DNA from: Candidatus Micrarchaeota archaeon
Lineage (GTDB): Archaea > Micrarchaeota > Micrarchaeia > Micrarchaeales > Micrarchaeaceae
DNA length: 64,000 nt
Direction of reading: 5' to 3'
Assembly: GCA_028866575.1 (NCBI GenBank)
Contig: JAGWHU010000002.1
Coordinates: 1-64,000 of the forward strand
In this document: one piece after another, positions 1-9,181 of the stretch
Numbering within the stretch: the first letter of the stretch is position 1
Layout: each line of letters starts with the position of its first letter
Notes under the pieces: model-generated
What the model was told of the DNA's origin: nothing
What the model saw: only the letters and a program-made list of their open reading frames with translations
Databases searched by the model: none
Position numbers and translations under genes: made by a program

Positions 1-3000
1 CAGGCCTGCGTTTGCCCTTCCATGCTGCCGTATGAGACACTTTGGCCACAGTTGCCCCAGTTGTCAAAAAGATAACCGCTGCTTGCGGCTGTGTTTCCTG
101 TTTGTATTTCCATACCCACATAGACAGTATTAAGCGATGTAATTTTTACGTCAGATATGAATGGAGGTGTGAATCCGTTGTTGGTTATTATGCCGCCATA
201 ACCTCCTGAGGAGTATGTTATTCCGTTGTTCTGGGACAGCGATGCCGGTGTTATCTGGTTGTATGCTGCGCTGATTGATGTCCCTTCGAAGTTGTCGTAA
301 AACGTCGTGAAGACGTTCGCACCGTTGTCGTATTGGGCGTATGTCGATGAGAGTTGTGGTGCCTCTCCAGTCATCGTGTTGCTGAAGAGGTTTGTTCCAA
401 TCTGCGCGAAACCCATAAAAATTGTTACGTTTGTATGCGCTTGTATTCCTGTCTGGTCACTTCCTATTCCGAGTATCGAGTTTGTCAACTTTACCCAGTA
501 GATCGTTCCTGTTGATGTGTTGGTGTTGTTGCTTTCGAGCCACGATGGGATTACGGCGCCTGTCATGTTGAAGAATTCGACGTTGTCTAAGTTTCCTGAT
601 TCTATAGAAGTATAATTCATGCTGTTTACTGTTATCATTTCCTGGAATGGCGACTGTGTTGCTGATCCCTGTGCGTTGTTTATCGTTATTGGAATGTATG
701 TCACGATTCCCGAAGGCGTAATCACGTTGCTGATCATTATTGTCTCTGTTTTTATTGAGTTTACTTTTACGGATTTGCTGTCGGTGACGGTTAGATTGAC
801 CTGTATCGTGTTGCCGTCCATCTGGGCGTTTGTCTTGAACGTGAACGTGTTGGTTGTTGAAGATACTCCGGTGTACAGTGCGTTTGCGATTGTTGTGCCT
901 GTTATTGTGTTAACCGCGATCCAGTTGTAGGTGTATGGAGGGGATAATGCCCTCATTGATGAGGTAAATGAAAGTATGGTGTTTGCGTTGCCGTATATTA
1001 CCTGATGGCCCGTCGGAGTTATTGTTGGCATTACTGGCGTGTTCGTTGTACCGAATGTAACTGATGGCATTATGGCATTTGGAGGGAATGCCCTGATCCT
1101 TAGCCACTGAACTGATAATATTCCTGGATTGCTACCGAATGTACCTAATGCAACATATTCTTTCGATGGTAGTGCATAGTTTGTGTTTGTACCATGGTGC
1201 GCAGTATAATTATAATACCATGTTTGAGAAGAAGATGAATTCCAAGTGCCACCCATTACACCGTAACCAATTATAAGATGAGGTGCATTGTTGCAGTTAA
1301 GGGATGACATAGAACCTATATCTACACTACAACCATGACCGGAAAATTGATACCCACCATTTGAGATTGTGTTGCCGCTCTGTATTTCCATACCCGCAAC
1401 CCCAGATGTACCAGTTACGTAGGAATCCGTGATAAACGGCGGTATAAATCCATTGTTTGTTATTATACCTGTCTCGACGTATCCGCCGTTTGTAGACAGT
1501 ATAAAGCCATTGTTTTGAGAAATGTGTGAAGATGCTATTATGTTGTATGTTGAACTGCTTACAGTATTACCAGCAAAATCGTCGTAGAATGTGGTAAATA
1601 CATTTGCACCTGTGTCATATTGCGCGTATGTCGATGAGAGTTGTGGTGCCTCTCCAGTCATCGTGTTGCTGAAGAGGTTCGTTGTAAGCGAGGCAAACCC
1701 CATATACACTGTTGCATTCCCATTTGGTAGTATGCTATTCATATCGCTGCTTCGTCCTAGTATGGAATTGGTAAGCTTAAGCCAGTAGATTGTTCCTGTG
1801 GATGTGTTGGTGTTGTTGCTTTCCAGCCATGAGGGTATTATGCTGCCTGACTGGTTGAAGAATTCGATGTTCTGCAGGTTCTTTGATTCTACCGATGTGT
1901 AATTCGAGCTATTGAACACTATCATCTGCTGGAATGGCGATGGGACATTGCCATTTTGAGCGTTGTTTATTGTTATCGGTATGTAAGACACGATGTTTTG
2001 TGGAGTAGAGTATATTGTTACTGTTGCGCTTTTCACGGAATTTGCAGTTACCAGATTGGCATCGGTCACTATGACATTGACCTGTATCGTGTTGCCAATT
2101 GTCTGTGTGTTCGGGGTAAATGCGAATGAATCAGACATTGTTATTACGTTTGTGTAAAGCTGGTTTGCTATTATTGCACCCGTGACTGAATTCGTTACAA
2201 TCCAGTTGTACGTGTATGGAGGGGTTCCTCCCGAAAAAGATGTTGTTGCGGTGAACGCTTGCCCTCCAAAGACTGCGCCCTCGTTTGCATTAACGCTTAT
2301 TGTCGGAGTTGAAATTGTATTTGACCCGAAAGCAATAGTAGGCATGATGCCGTTTGGCGGATATGTACGTGTCCTAATCCAATAGTATATCTCATTCATG
2401 GTTTCTCCAGTAAACCCATTATCGAATCTGTCCCCGAATCTTATTGGTGCACTAGCGAGATGATTCGTATATGTCACGGTGTAAAGGGTGGAGTAATCAG
2501 GATTATCGTAGTTATCCGTTACGGAATATTGATTGTCCTTTATCTGCCATATGAAATAAGCGTGCAATGAATGTCCGGAACCTGAAATTTCTGTGTAACC
2601 GCTTGTCGGCTCGTTGTAGTACCATGTGCTGCCCCATGGATTCCCTACAGTACACATGTCAAACGCGTTGCTTGTGCTTGCAAATACCCCGAAACTCTGG
2701 CAGTTGCCTGGCCCGGTAATGAAATAGACGAACCCCTCGAGGACTGCTGGCTGGATGAAATTAGATGTACTCAGTATCCTTGTATTCGTATTTAGAAGAT
2801 AGAAACCATTGTTCACCGCATAGTCAGTACCGCTGGTCCCGCTTGCTGCATTCCAGCTAGAATCTAGCGTATTTCCTGCGAAATTATCGTAGAATGTGAA
2901 CACGTTTGCGCCGTTGTCGTACTGGGCATAACTAGATGTCAGCTGCGGCGCTTCACCTGTAAGGTAGTTGTTCATTAGGTTGTTAGATGGCGTTGGCACA

Positions 3001-3431
3001 TTCCCTGCAAAGCCGAGATATATTACATTCTCATTTGTCATTCCGGTATTTGCTGAAAGGAAGGTATTGGTAGCAGGAGACCTAAACCAAAATGCAACGC
3101 TGTTGGATTCATAGAGCTGGTTCCCTGGCGTCAAAATGTTTGCGGTATTGCCTTCTATCCATGATGGTATTATAGTTCCGTTTGCGTAGAACAATTCCGT
3201 GTTGTTGAGGGAATTGGTTTCATACAGCTGGAATTCCAGCGCGTTGATCGTGAACATTATGGGTGTGTTTGGAGCTACAGCTGCATTCTGGTTGTTGGTA
3301 AGTATTATTGTGTTATATGTGACTACATTGCTTGGTGTTATTACAGAGTACGCCTTTTGCATCAGCATAATGAGCAAAACTGCAAATGAAAGCCATAATA
3401 GCTGTTTAATATTCCTCTTAAAGAAGGTCAT
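1..3431 (-). CDS. Giant secreted protein with DUF2341-like modules (partial, 3' end outside window)
   Basis: The minus strand is open from an ATG at 3431 to the left edge, giving at least 1,143 residues; the stop lies outside. The N-terminus (MTFFKRNIKQLLWLSFAVLL...) is a signal peptide or anchor. The protein then repeats a module about every 430-445 residues, starting near 3330, 1990 and 700. Each module has a line like YIPITINNAQ, then a segment resembling DUF2341 (IPSWLESNNTNTSTGTIYW), then MTGEAPQLSSTYAQYD and a Gly/Asn/Thr-rich beta-strand region. Between modules are Ig/PKD-like stretches (PPYTYNWIV). DUF2341 occurs in secreted archaeal and bacterial proteins, so a cell-surface or adhesion role is likely. 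The specific function is unknown. Short open frames on the plus strand here are shadows of this gene. Confidence 0.8.
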   Translation of the reverse strand, partial: MTFFKRNIKQLLWLSFAVLLIMLMQKAYSVITPSNVVTYNTIILTNNQNAAVAPNTPIMFTINALEFQLYETNSLNNTELFYANGTIIPSWIEGNTANILTPGNQLYESNSVAFWFRSPATNTFLSANTGMTNENVIYLGFAGNVPTPSNNLMNNYLTGEAPQLTSSYAQYDNGANVFTFYDNFAGNTLDSSWNAASGTSGTDYAVNNGFYLLNTNTRILSTSNFIQPAVLEGFVYFITGPGNCQSFGVFASTSNAFDMCTVGNPWGSTWYYNEPTSGYTEISGSGHSLHAYFIWQIKDNQYSVTDNYDNPDYSTLYTVTYTNHLASAPIRFGDRFDNGFTGETMNEIYYWIRTRTYPPNGIMPTIAFGSNTISTPTISVNANEGAVFGGQAFTATTSFSGGTPPYTYNWIVTNSVTGAIIANQLYTNVITMSDSFAFTPNTQTIGNTIQVNVIVTDANLVTANSVKSATVTIYSTPQNIVSYIPITINNAQNGNVPSPFQQMIVFNSSNYTSVESKNLQNIEFFNQSGSIIPSWLESNNTNTSTGTIYWLKLTNSILGRSSDMNSILPNGNATVYMGFASLTTNLFSNTMTGEAPQLSSTYAQYDTGANVFTTFYDDFAGNTVSSSTYNIIASSHISQNNGFILSTNGGYVETGIITNNGFIPPFITDSYVTGTSGVAGMEIQSGNTISNGGYQFSGHGCSVDIGSMSSLNCNNAPHLIIGYGVMGGTWNSSSSQTWYYNYTAHHGTNTNYALPSKEYVALGTFGSNPGILSVQWLRIRAFPPNAIMPSVTFGTTNTPVMPTITPTGHQVIYGNANTILSFTSSMRALSPPYTYNWIAVNTITGTTIANALYTGVSSTTNTFTFKTNAQMDGNTIQVNLTVTDSKSVKVNSIKTETIMISNVITPSGIVTYIPITINNAQGSATQSPFQEMITVNSMNYTSIESGNLDNVEFFNMTGAVIPSWLESNNTNTSTGTIYWVKLTNSILGIGSDQTGIQAHTNVTIFMGFAQIGTNLFSNTMTGEAPQLSSTYAQYDNGANVFTTFYDNFEGTSISAAYNQITPASLSQNNGITYSSGGYGGIITNNGFTPPFISDVKITSLNTVYVGMEIQTGNTAASSGYLFDNWGNCGQSVSYGSMEGQTQA
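337..392. repeat. 56-bp direct repeat, copy 1 (partner at 1624-1679)
   Basis: The 56 bases are identical to those at 1624-1679. Both copies encode the same part of the DUF2341-like module (NTMTGEAPQLSSTYAQY region) of the giant surface protein, while the surrounding module sequence has diverged. This points to recent duplication or gene conversion within the gene. Confidence 0.85.
1624..1679. repeat. 56-bp direct repeat, copy 2 (partner at 337-392)
   Basis: Identical to 337-392; the two copies are 1,287 bp apart, which is one protein module. The third module (around 2930-2980) encodes a similar but divergent peptide (YLTGEAPQLTSSYAQYDNGA). Confidence 0.85.
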
Positions 3432-3570
3432 CAGCTACAATACGCTGCTAATGTTTAAATTATTTTATGTAAATGGCATTATATACAGTAAAATACCAAT
3501 TTGCTATCTGTTTAGGTATTTTTGCGTTTTTGCCGCATTTCGCTGCGTTTTGTGATGCTTAATACCCATT

Positions 3571-4941
3571 TTACCTCTGCTTCTTCCCGTAAAAGAAGTG
3601 TATCGGTCTTCCCAACGCCGCTTCAGCGGCTTCCTGGATTGCCTCGCTGTATGTTGGATGCGGGTGTATCGTATCTGCTATGTCCTCGAGGTTGGCGCCC
3701 ATTTCTATGGCTAATGCCGCCTCGGCTATCATGGAGCTCGCCTCGCTGGAGACTATCTCGATCCCCTTTATGGTATTGGCATCGTCGTACGCTATCTTTG
3801 CAAAGCCGTTCGTGGTGTCAAGGGCGATGCTCCTGCCAAGAGCGGTAAGCGGGAATTTCGTTACCTTGATGCCGTTGCCTTCCTCTATAGTTCCTGCAAT
3901 TGCTATCTCAGGATCCGAGAATATCACGGCAGGCACTACGACGTTGTCATACGATGAATTATTTCCGGATGCGACTTCAGCTGCCACTACCCCCTGGCGC
4001 ATCGCCTTGTGTGCAAGCATAGGCTCGCCAATCACGTCGCCTACTGCCAGTATGCTCGGCTCCACTGTCCTCATTGCGCTGTCAACCTTTATGAAGCCCT
4101 TTCCGTCAAGCTGCACCTTCGTGTTTTCAAGGCCCAGCTCGGAAGTGTACGGCCTGAGCCCTATGGCCACGACTATCACGCTTGCATCTATCCTGCTTTT
4201 GTCGCTCAGGGTAACAGAGGTGCTGTCATGTGATACCGGAGTTACGCCGGTGTATATGGAAACTCCCAGGTCCTGCATTCGCTTCTTGACCAGGCCGACC
4301 GCGTCCCTGTCGAACCTGGAGAGCACGTCGCTCCTTGCTATTATGCTTACCTTGCTGCCCATCTTCGCGTAAAGGGTGCCTATCTCTACGGCTACGTACC
4401 CAGCGCCTATTATCGCCATTGATTTTGGTATATGGTCAAGCAGGAGCGCTTGCTTGTAATCGATTACGTTGTCCCTGAAATCGAATCCCTTCATCTGCGT
4501 AGGCTCGGATCCCGTGGCTATTATCGCGTTCCTGAAGTCAAGGGACATGCCGTTGGTGAGTTGCAATGTGTTGTTGGACACGAACGTGGCCGTGCCCTTG
4601 AGCACGTCGATCTGATTTGACTTGCAGAGGAATGCAACGCCATCCTCAAGCTTCTTGGACACGGAGATGCGCCACTCAAGCATCTTCTTAGCATCGAGCG
4701 TGAGCTTGCCCTCTATCCCGAACTTCTGTGAGTGCTGCGCCTCGTAGAATATGTCTGATATCTTTATCAGCGTCTTCGATGGTATGCACGCATAGTTAAG
4801 GCAGTGCCCGCCGAGCTTGTGCTTCTCGACAAGGGCGACGCTCTTTCCAAGCTCAGAAGCCCTTATCGCTGCAACGTAGCCGCCCACTCCTCCCCCTACA
4901 ATCGCGACATCTACCTGCTCAGGAAGGGATCCCATAACCAT
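3571..4941 (-). CDS. lpdA: Dihydrolipoamide dehydrogenase (E3)
   Basis: A 456-residue flavoprotein disulfide reductase that reoxidises dihydrolipoyl groups with NAD+. The N-terminal FAD site is VGGGVGGYVAA (about residues 15-25). The redox disulfide is C47-L-N-Y-A-C52 in GGHCLNYACIPSK. The NAD site is IGAGYVAVEIG and the second FAD motif is LAVGDV. The C-terminal catalytic segment is HPHPTYSE (from about residue 426). Every key residue of an active E3 is visible. It is the last gene of the E1alpha-E1beta-E2-E3 operon and starts 9 bases after E2. The start could be Met1 or Met3. Mercuric or glutathione reductase is unlikely because of the operon and the HPHPTYSE motif. Confidence 0.95.
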   Translation of the reverse strand: MVMGSLPEQVDVAIVGGGVGGYVAAIRASELGKSVALVEKHKLGGHCLNYACIPSKTLIKISDIFYEAQHSQKFGIEGKLTLDAKKMLEWRISVSKKLEDGVAFLCKSNQIDVLKGTATFVSNNTLQLTNGMSLDFRNAIIATGSEPTQMKGFDFRDNVIDYKQALLLDHIPKSMAIIGAGYVAVEIGTLYAKMGSKVSIIARSDVLSRFDRDAVGLVKKRMQDLGVSIYTGVTPVSHDSTSVTLSDKSRIDASVIVVAIGLRPYTSELGLENTKVQLDGKGFIKVDSAMRTVEPSILAVGDVIGEPMLAHKAMRQGVVAAEVASGNNSSYDNVVVPAVIFSDPEIAIAGTIEEGNGIKVTKFPLTALGRSIALDTTNGFAKIAYDDANTIKGIEIVSSEASSMIAEAALAIEMGANLEDIADTIHPHPTYSEAIQEAAEAALGRPIHFFYGKKQR

Positions 4942-4950
4942 TCAATCACG

Positions 4951-6192
4951 TCAAAGCATCTCAAGCAAGTCCGGGTCCTCGAGGTATTTTATGAGCGCGT
5001 TCCCGAACCTAACCGCCTCTGCTCCATCGACAACCCTGTGGTCGAATACAAGGGAGAATGGCATCACCTTGCCGACCTTCACCATGCCTTCATCAACCAC
5101 CGGCCTGTCGCTCACCTTTGCGATTCCGAGTATCGCAACGTTCGGATAGTTTATTATGGGAACAGCGAGGAATCCGCCGCCAAGGCTCCCTATGTTCGTT
5201 ATCGTGAACGTGCTGTCCTGCATCTCCTCGATGGTTATCGTCCTCTTCGTTACTTTCTCGTGAAGATCCTGTATCTCCTTTGATATCTGCGCTATCGTCT
5301 TCCTGTCAGCTTCCTTTATCACGACAACCTTCAACCCGTCGGGAGCCTCTGCTGCAAGCCCTATGTTGAAGTAGTTCTTCCTTATTATTTCCAGGCGCTC
5401 GTGGTCGTAGCTTGCGTTGAAGTTCGGGTTTTCCTTTATCGCAGCTATCGTAGCCTTTATTATGAACGGAAGGAATGTCAGGTGTATGCTCATGTCCTTC
5501 GCAAGCACCGGCTTCTCCCTTGCAACGAGGTCGTAAAGCCTCGTAGCGTTTATCAGGTCCATGTGCGTCGCCATAGGTATCGTCCATGCGATTTCCATGT
5601 TCCTTGCTATCGCCTTCCTTGTCATCGACATGGGTATTCGCTCTATCTCATCCTTGTGCTGCTCCTCCAGGGTTTCTGAGAACTTCAGGACGGTCTTTTG
5701 CGCAGAAGTGCCTTTCGCGGCGTGATTCCTGACGTCGTTTTCAAGCACCCTTCCGTTTGGTCCGGTTCCAGCAACAGTTGACAGGTCCACGCCCATGTCC
5801 CTGGCTATTTTCCTCACATAAGGCGTTGCCAGCACCTCCTTTGGATGCTGCACCTCTTCGCGGTGCGCATGCTGCTCCTGCTGCCCCTGCCCTGCCTGCT
5901 GCATTTTGGGGGCTGGCTGCTGCTGGGGTTTTTGGCTTGCAGCTGCGGACGAAAGCTCATCCTTTGTGCCTATCTGCGCAATCAGATCCCCAACGTGTAC
6001 TATGGCGCCCTCCTTTGCCACTATCCTCAGCGTGCCGTCTATCGGCGCGGGCACGTTCACTACCGCCTTGTCAGTCTCCACCTGCAGTATGGACTCATCC
6101 TCGCTGACCTCGTCGCCGTCATTTACTAGCCATTTCTGGATGTGGCCTTCCGTTATGCCCTCGCCCACATCTATGAATCTTATCTCCTTCAT
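4951..6192 (-). CDS. pdhC: 2-oxoacid dehydrogenase E2, dihydrolipoamide acyltransferase
   Basis: A 413-residue core enzyme that transfers the acyl group from lipoamide to CoA. Domains in order: one lipoyl domain (residues 1-75, lipoylated Lys42 in VETDKAVV); a Gln/Pro/Ala-rich linker; a peripheral-subunit binding domain (about 120-155, ATPYVRKIARDMGVDL...GPNGRVLENDV); and a catalytic domain ending in FDHRVVDGAEA with His385 and Asp389. It begins 4 bases after the E1beta stop. The acyl substrate (acetyl or branched-chain) cannot be read from the sequence. No lipoate ligase or lipoyl synthase is in the window, so lipoylation must be provided from elsewhere. Confidence 0.94.
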   Translation of the reverse strand: MKEIRFIDVGEGITEGHIQKWLVNDGDEVSEDESILQVETDKAVVNVPAPIDGTLRIVAKEGAIVHVGDLIAQIGTKDELSSAAASQKPQQQPAPKMQQAGQGQQEQHAHREEVQHPKEVLATPYVRKIARDMGVDLSTVAGTGPNGRVLENDVRNHAAKGTSAQKTVLKFSETLEEQHKDEIERIPMSMTRKAIARNMEIAWTIPMATHMDLINATRLYDLVAREKPVLAKDMSIHLTFLPFIIKATIAAIKENPNFNASYDHERLEIIRKNYFNIGLAAEAPDGLKVVVIKEADRKTIAQISKEIQDLHEKVTKRTITIEEMQDSTFTITNIGSLGGGFLAVPIINYPNVAILGIAKVSDRPVVDEGMVKVGKVMPFSLVFDHRVVDGAEAVRFGNALIKYLEDPDLLEML

Positions 6193-6196
6193 CGCA

Positions 6197-7162
6197 TCAC
6201 GCCTGGAGCACCCTGTCTATGGCCTTGGATATCTTTGCCGCATTCGGGACATAATACTGCTCGTATCCCGGGAACGGATACGGGAAGCTCGGGGACCCTA
6301 CCCTGACTACCGGAGCCGAGAGCTCGAATATCGCCTTTTCGGCTATTCTGGCTGCGATTTCCGCGCCAACCCCGAAGCTCAGCTCAGCCTCGTGCACTAT
6401 GACCACCCTGCCGGTCTTCTTCGCGCTGTCTATTATAGTTTTCTCGTCAATCGGGTTTATCGTCCTCAGGTCTATTATATCGGCTGATACGCCTTTCTTG
6501 CTAACCACATCCTTGACAATGGGCACCATGGTGCCGTATGTTACAACGGTAAGCTTGTCGCCCTCGCTCACAATACCGGCCTTTCCTATCGGCACCTCGT
6601 AGGGCTCCTCCGGAACCTCCTGCTTGAACAGCCTGTACAGCTTCGTGGGTTCGAGGAACACGACAGGATCGTCAAGGCGCGACGCCCTTATCAGCAAGCC
6701 CTTTGCATCGTAGGGATTGGATGGCTCGACTACGATTAGGCCGCCTATGTGCGAATAGTAAGCTTCCGGGCTGTCGGAGTGGTGCTCAAGGGTCCTCACA
6801 CCCCCGCTAACAGGAGTCCTCACCACCATTGGCACAGTGTGCTTGGACCTTGTCCTGCTCCTGTACCTTGCAGCATGGTTTATCAATTGATCGAAACCCA
6901 TGTACATGAAGCCTGCAAACTGTATTTCCGGCATGGGCCTCATCCCCCCGAGGGCCATGCCTATTGACGCACCTATTATCACGGATTCCGCAAGCGGCGT
7001 ATCGACCACCCTTCTTGGCCCGAACCTCTCCTGGAGCCCGTCAGTCACCCTGAAAACGCCGCCGTCCTTGCCCACGTCCTCTCCGAGGATTATGGACCTG
7101 TCGTTTTCCTTCAGTATGGTGCCGAGGGCATCGTTCAGCGCGCCAACCATATTAGTAAGCAT
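6197..7162 (-). CDS. pdhB: 2-oxoacid dehydrogenase E1 component, beta subunit
   Basis: A 321-residue transketolase-like subunit that pairs with the alpha subunit in the thiamine-diphosphate-dependent E1 decarboxylase. Family motifs include LGEDVGKDGGVFRVTDGL, VDTPLAES, EIQFAGFMYMGFDQL and RTPVSGGVRTLEHHSDSPE. The C-terminal transketolase domain includes VVTYGTMV and IDLRTINPID. Length is normal for the family. It lies 12 bases after E1alpha and 4 bases before E2, so it is almost certainly cotranscribed. The pyruvate, branched-chain and acetoin E1 beta subunits share these motifs, so the substrate is not settled. Confidence 0.94.
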   Translation of the reverse strand: MLTNMVGALNDALGTILKENDRSIILGEDVGKDGGVFRVTDGLQERFGPRRVVDTPLAESVIIGASIGMALGGMRPMPEIQFAGFMYMGFDQLINHAARYRSRTRSKHTVPMVVRTPVSGGVRTLEHHSDSPEAYYSHIGGLIVVEPSNPYDAKGLLIRASRLDDPVVFLEPTKLYRLFKQEVPEEPYEVPIGKAGIVSEGDKLTVVTYGTMVPIVKDVVSKKGVSADIIDLRTINPIDEKTIIDSAKKTGRVVIVHEAELSFGVGAEIAARIAEKAIFELSAPVVRVGSPSFPYPFPGYEQYYVPNAAKISKAIDRVLQA

Positions 7163-7174
7163 TTAATCATCCAC

Positions 7175-8254
7175 CTATTCGCTCATGTAGAATCCCGAGC
7201 TTTCCGCTTCCTCAAGCTCCTCCTTGAGTGTATCAGGCATGTAGCTGTAGACGTGCTCGAATATGCTCTTCGGATCCGGCTTGAACCCCTCTGCCTTCTC
7301 CACGGCTGCGTCTATCGCCTTCTTGTGCTCCTCGATCATTCCCTTCTCAAGATCCTCGCTCCAGAGCCCCTTCCTCGCAAGGTAAAGCTTGAGCCTGTTT
7401 ATCGGGTCCTTCATCTTCCACTGCGCGACCTCCTCCTCGCTCCTGTACTTGGTTGGGTCATCTGCCGTTGTGTGCATGCTCATCCTGTAGGTAACGCATT
7501 CTATGAGCGATGGCCCTTCCTTGGATCGCGCAAGCGCGTCCGATACGGCCTTGTACACCCCGATCGCGTCATTCCCGTCGACCTGCACAGAATCGATCCC
7601 GGCTGCGAACCCCTTCTGCGCGAGCGTCTGCGCAGCGCTCTGCTCGGACCTGGGCACGGATATCGCCCACTGGTTGTTCTCTATTATTGTTACCAAAGGT
7701 ATCTTCGAGACTCCGGCGAAGTTGAGCGTCTCGTAGAAGTCCCCTTCCGATGTCCCGCCGTCGCCCACGTAGGTTATCACCGCGGAATCGCTTCCGTTGT
7801 ACTTCTGCGCGTATGCCAGCCCTGCCGCATGCGGCATCTGTGAGGCAACAGGTACTATGTACGGCAGGCCTTTTACTTCAGCAGGTATCGCGCTGCCCTC
7901 CTCGTAGCCCTTCCAGTAAAGGAATAGCAGCTCAAGGGGCATGCCCCTTGCTATGAATACGCCATGCTGCCTGAAGTTCGGCACGAAATAATCGTTTGCG
8001 CGCATTGCCATCGCGCTGCCTATCTGGGTGGCCTCCTCGCCGAGCAGCGGGGCGTACGTCACGGCCCTTCCCTGCCTCTGCAGGCTCAGCGTCTTTGCGT
8101 CCAGCGCCCTGGCGAAAGACATGTTCTTGTACATTTCAACTATAGCAGGATCCTTTATGTCCGGAAAAAGAGTGTTGTCCACCTGCCCCAGCTCGTCCAT
8201 AACCTGAAGGTAATTCACGCTGCCGTTGAATACGCGCTTGAGCAAAACAAACAC
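7175..8254 (-). CDS. pdhA: 2-oxoacid dehydrogenase E1 component, alpha subunit
   Basis: A 359-residue thiamine-diphosphate-binding subunit of E1, which decarboxylates the 2-oxoacid and acylates lipoamide on E2. The ThDP/Mg motif runs from GDGGTSEGDFYE to IIENNQWAIS (GDG...NN). SMHTTADDPTKYRS is the usual phosphorylation-loop region of the family. This is the first gene of the operon. The GTG at 8254 fits a leaderless start because an A/T-rich TATA-like element (around 8273-8287) lies about 26 bases upstream; Met19 is an alternative. In Thermoplasma the related complex prefers branched-chain 2-oxoacids (established for that genus), so pyruvate is a guess here. Confidence 0.92.
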   Translation of the reverse strand: MFVLLKRVFNGSVNYLQVMDELGQVDNTLFPDIKDPAIVEMYKNMSFARALDAKTLSLQRQGRAVTYAPLLGEEATQIGSAMAMRANDYFVPNFRQHGVFIARGMPLELLFLYWKGYEEGSAIPAEVKGLPYIVPVASQMPHAAGLAYAQKYNGSDSAVITYVGDGGTSEGDFYETLNFAGVSKIPLVTIIENNQWAISVPRSEQSAAQTLAQKGFAAGIDSVQVDGNDAIGVYKAVSDALARSKEGPSLIECVTYRMSMHTTADDPTKYRSEEEVAQWKMKDPINRLKLYLARKGLWSEDLEKGMIEEHKKAIDAAVEKAEGFKPDPKSIFEHVYSYMPDTLKEELEEAESSGFYMSE

Positions 8255-8323
8255 CTACACTATATAATAGTCAATTAATATATTTTTATGCCTGCCTAAA
8301 AGATGCGATAGGAATTAATAACC
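8255..8323. promoter_or_regulatory. Divergent promoter region of the E1-E3 operon and the 8324 gene
   Basis: A 69-bp A/T-rich gap between divergent genes. On the minus strand AAAAATATATTAA (8275-8287 region) is a plausible TATA box about 26 bases before the GTG of E1alpha. No clear operator is visible. Confidence 0.5.
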
Positions 8324-8533
8324 TTGTTGAGCATCTCTATTGGTAATTACTTGGGCAATAGGGCAAAATCATACCTGGCAATCCTGATGGGGGTGATAAT
8401 TGCCGTGGTTGACATAATATGGATATACCAGAGCAGCTACGTCACCATATGGGTGATAGAGGGCGCAATCATACTGGTTGCGGACCTGGCATGGATATAT
8501 CTGGACTACAGCCTCATGAAAGGGGGGAAGTAG
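8324..8533 (+). CDS. Small two-helix membrane protein
   Basis: A 69-residue protein starting at TTG (TTGTTGAGC). It is mostly hydrophobic with two predicted membrane helices (about residues 15-34 and 40-61) and a basic tail (SLMKGGK). No family recognised. It is divergent from the dehydrogenase operon and is followed closely by the 8565 gene, which is also membrane-anchored, so the two may be cotranscribed. The TTG start and short length lower confidence. Confidence 0.55.
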   Translation: MLSISIGNYLGNRAKSYLAILMGVIIAVVDIIWIYQSSYVTIWVIEGAIILVADLAWIYLDYSLMKGGK

Positions 8534-8564
8534 AAATCTGTTGCGATTAGAGTTGGTGTATCTT

Positions 8565-9050
8565 ATGAATGCGGGAATAGCTGTCTTGATAGTGGTGATT
8601 GTGTTGCTGGCTGCCGTTGGTGCGTATTACGTGGCAACCGGCTACGGGAAAAGCAACAATACCTATACTTCTACTGTTCAGTCCTCGGGCAATTCAGGCC
8701 AGAACGGAAGTCAGTATTCCGTGAGGATAATGAGCAGCGCGTCTGCAGGAAATTATCTTGCGAACGGTAGCGGATTTACGCTTTATTACTACAAGAGGGA
8801 CACACAGGGCAGCGGGACCAGCGCCTGCACCGGAGGATGCACATCCGCATGGCACCCGTTCTATACAAGCCCGCTGACTTTGCAGCCAGGGCTTGGCGCG
8901 TCCAATTTCAGCACGATAACAAGGAGCGACGGCACGAAGCAGCTCGCATATGACGGATGGCCGCTGTACCATTTCACAGGGGACACCGCGCCCGGGGAGC
9001 TCAACGGCGAGGGCTATTCGGGTGTTTGGTACGCAGTCCAGGCCCCGTGA
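8565..9050 (+). CDS. Membrane-anchored protein with secreted Y-x4-D repeat domain (COG4315-like)
   Basis: About 161 residues from ATG 8565; an upstream TTG at 8541 would add eight. An N-terminal membrane anchor (AGIAVLIVVIVLLAAVGAYY) is followed by a Ser/Asn-rich linker. The extracellular domain resembles the lipoprotein_15/COG4315 family: FTLYYYKRD, SACTGGCTSAWHPF with two cysteines, SDGTKQLAYDGWPLYHF and DTAPGELNGEG..VWY. Proteins of this family are secreted or anchored; their function is not established, though heme or redox roles have been suggested. GGTG upstream of the ATG is the likely ribosome-binding site. Confidence 0.75.
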   Translation: MNAGIAVLIVVIVLLAAVGAYYVATGYGKSNNTYTSTVQSSGNSGQNGSQYSVRIMSSASAGNYLANGSGFTLYYYKRDTQGSGTSACTGGCTSAWHPFYTSPLTLQPGLGASNFSTITRSDGTKQLAYDGWPLYHFTGDTAPGELNGEGYSGVWYAVQAP

Positions 9051-9181
9051 CATTGCCGTACCTCATGAAGCCAGGGCCGTGATTTGCAGCATTGAAAGAT
9101 TTATCCTCATGGGCGTAAAACCCACGCCATTTATGGGTGGGATATAAGCTAACCGCAACATAAATAAATGTTAACGATGTA

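Noticed and set aside
307-3555. Several plus-strand open frames of 60-118 codons in 307-3555
   Set aside because: They lie opposite a continuous minus-strand reading frame with signal peptide and repeated modules; their peptides show no protein-like pattern.
3680-4372. 230-codon plus-strand frame opposite lpdA
   Set aside because: Complementary shadow of the dihydrolipoamide dehydrogenase gene, whose motifs are complete on the minus strand.
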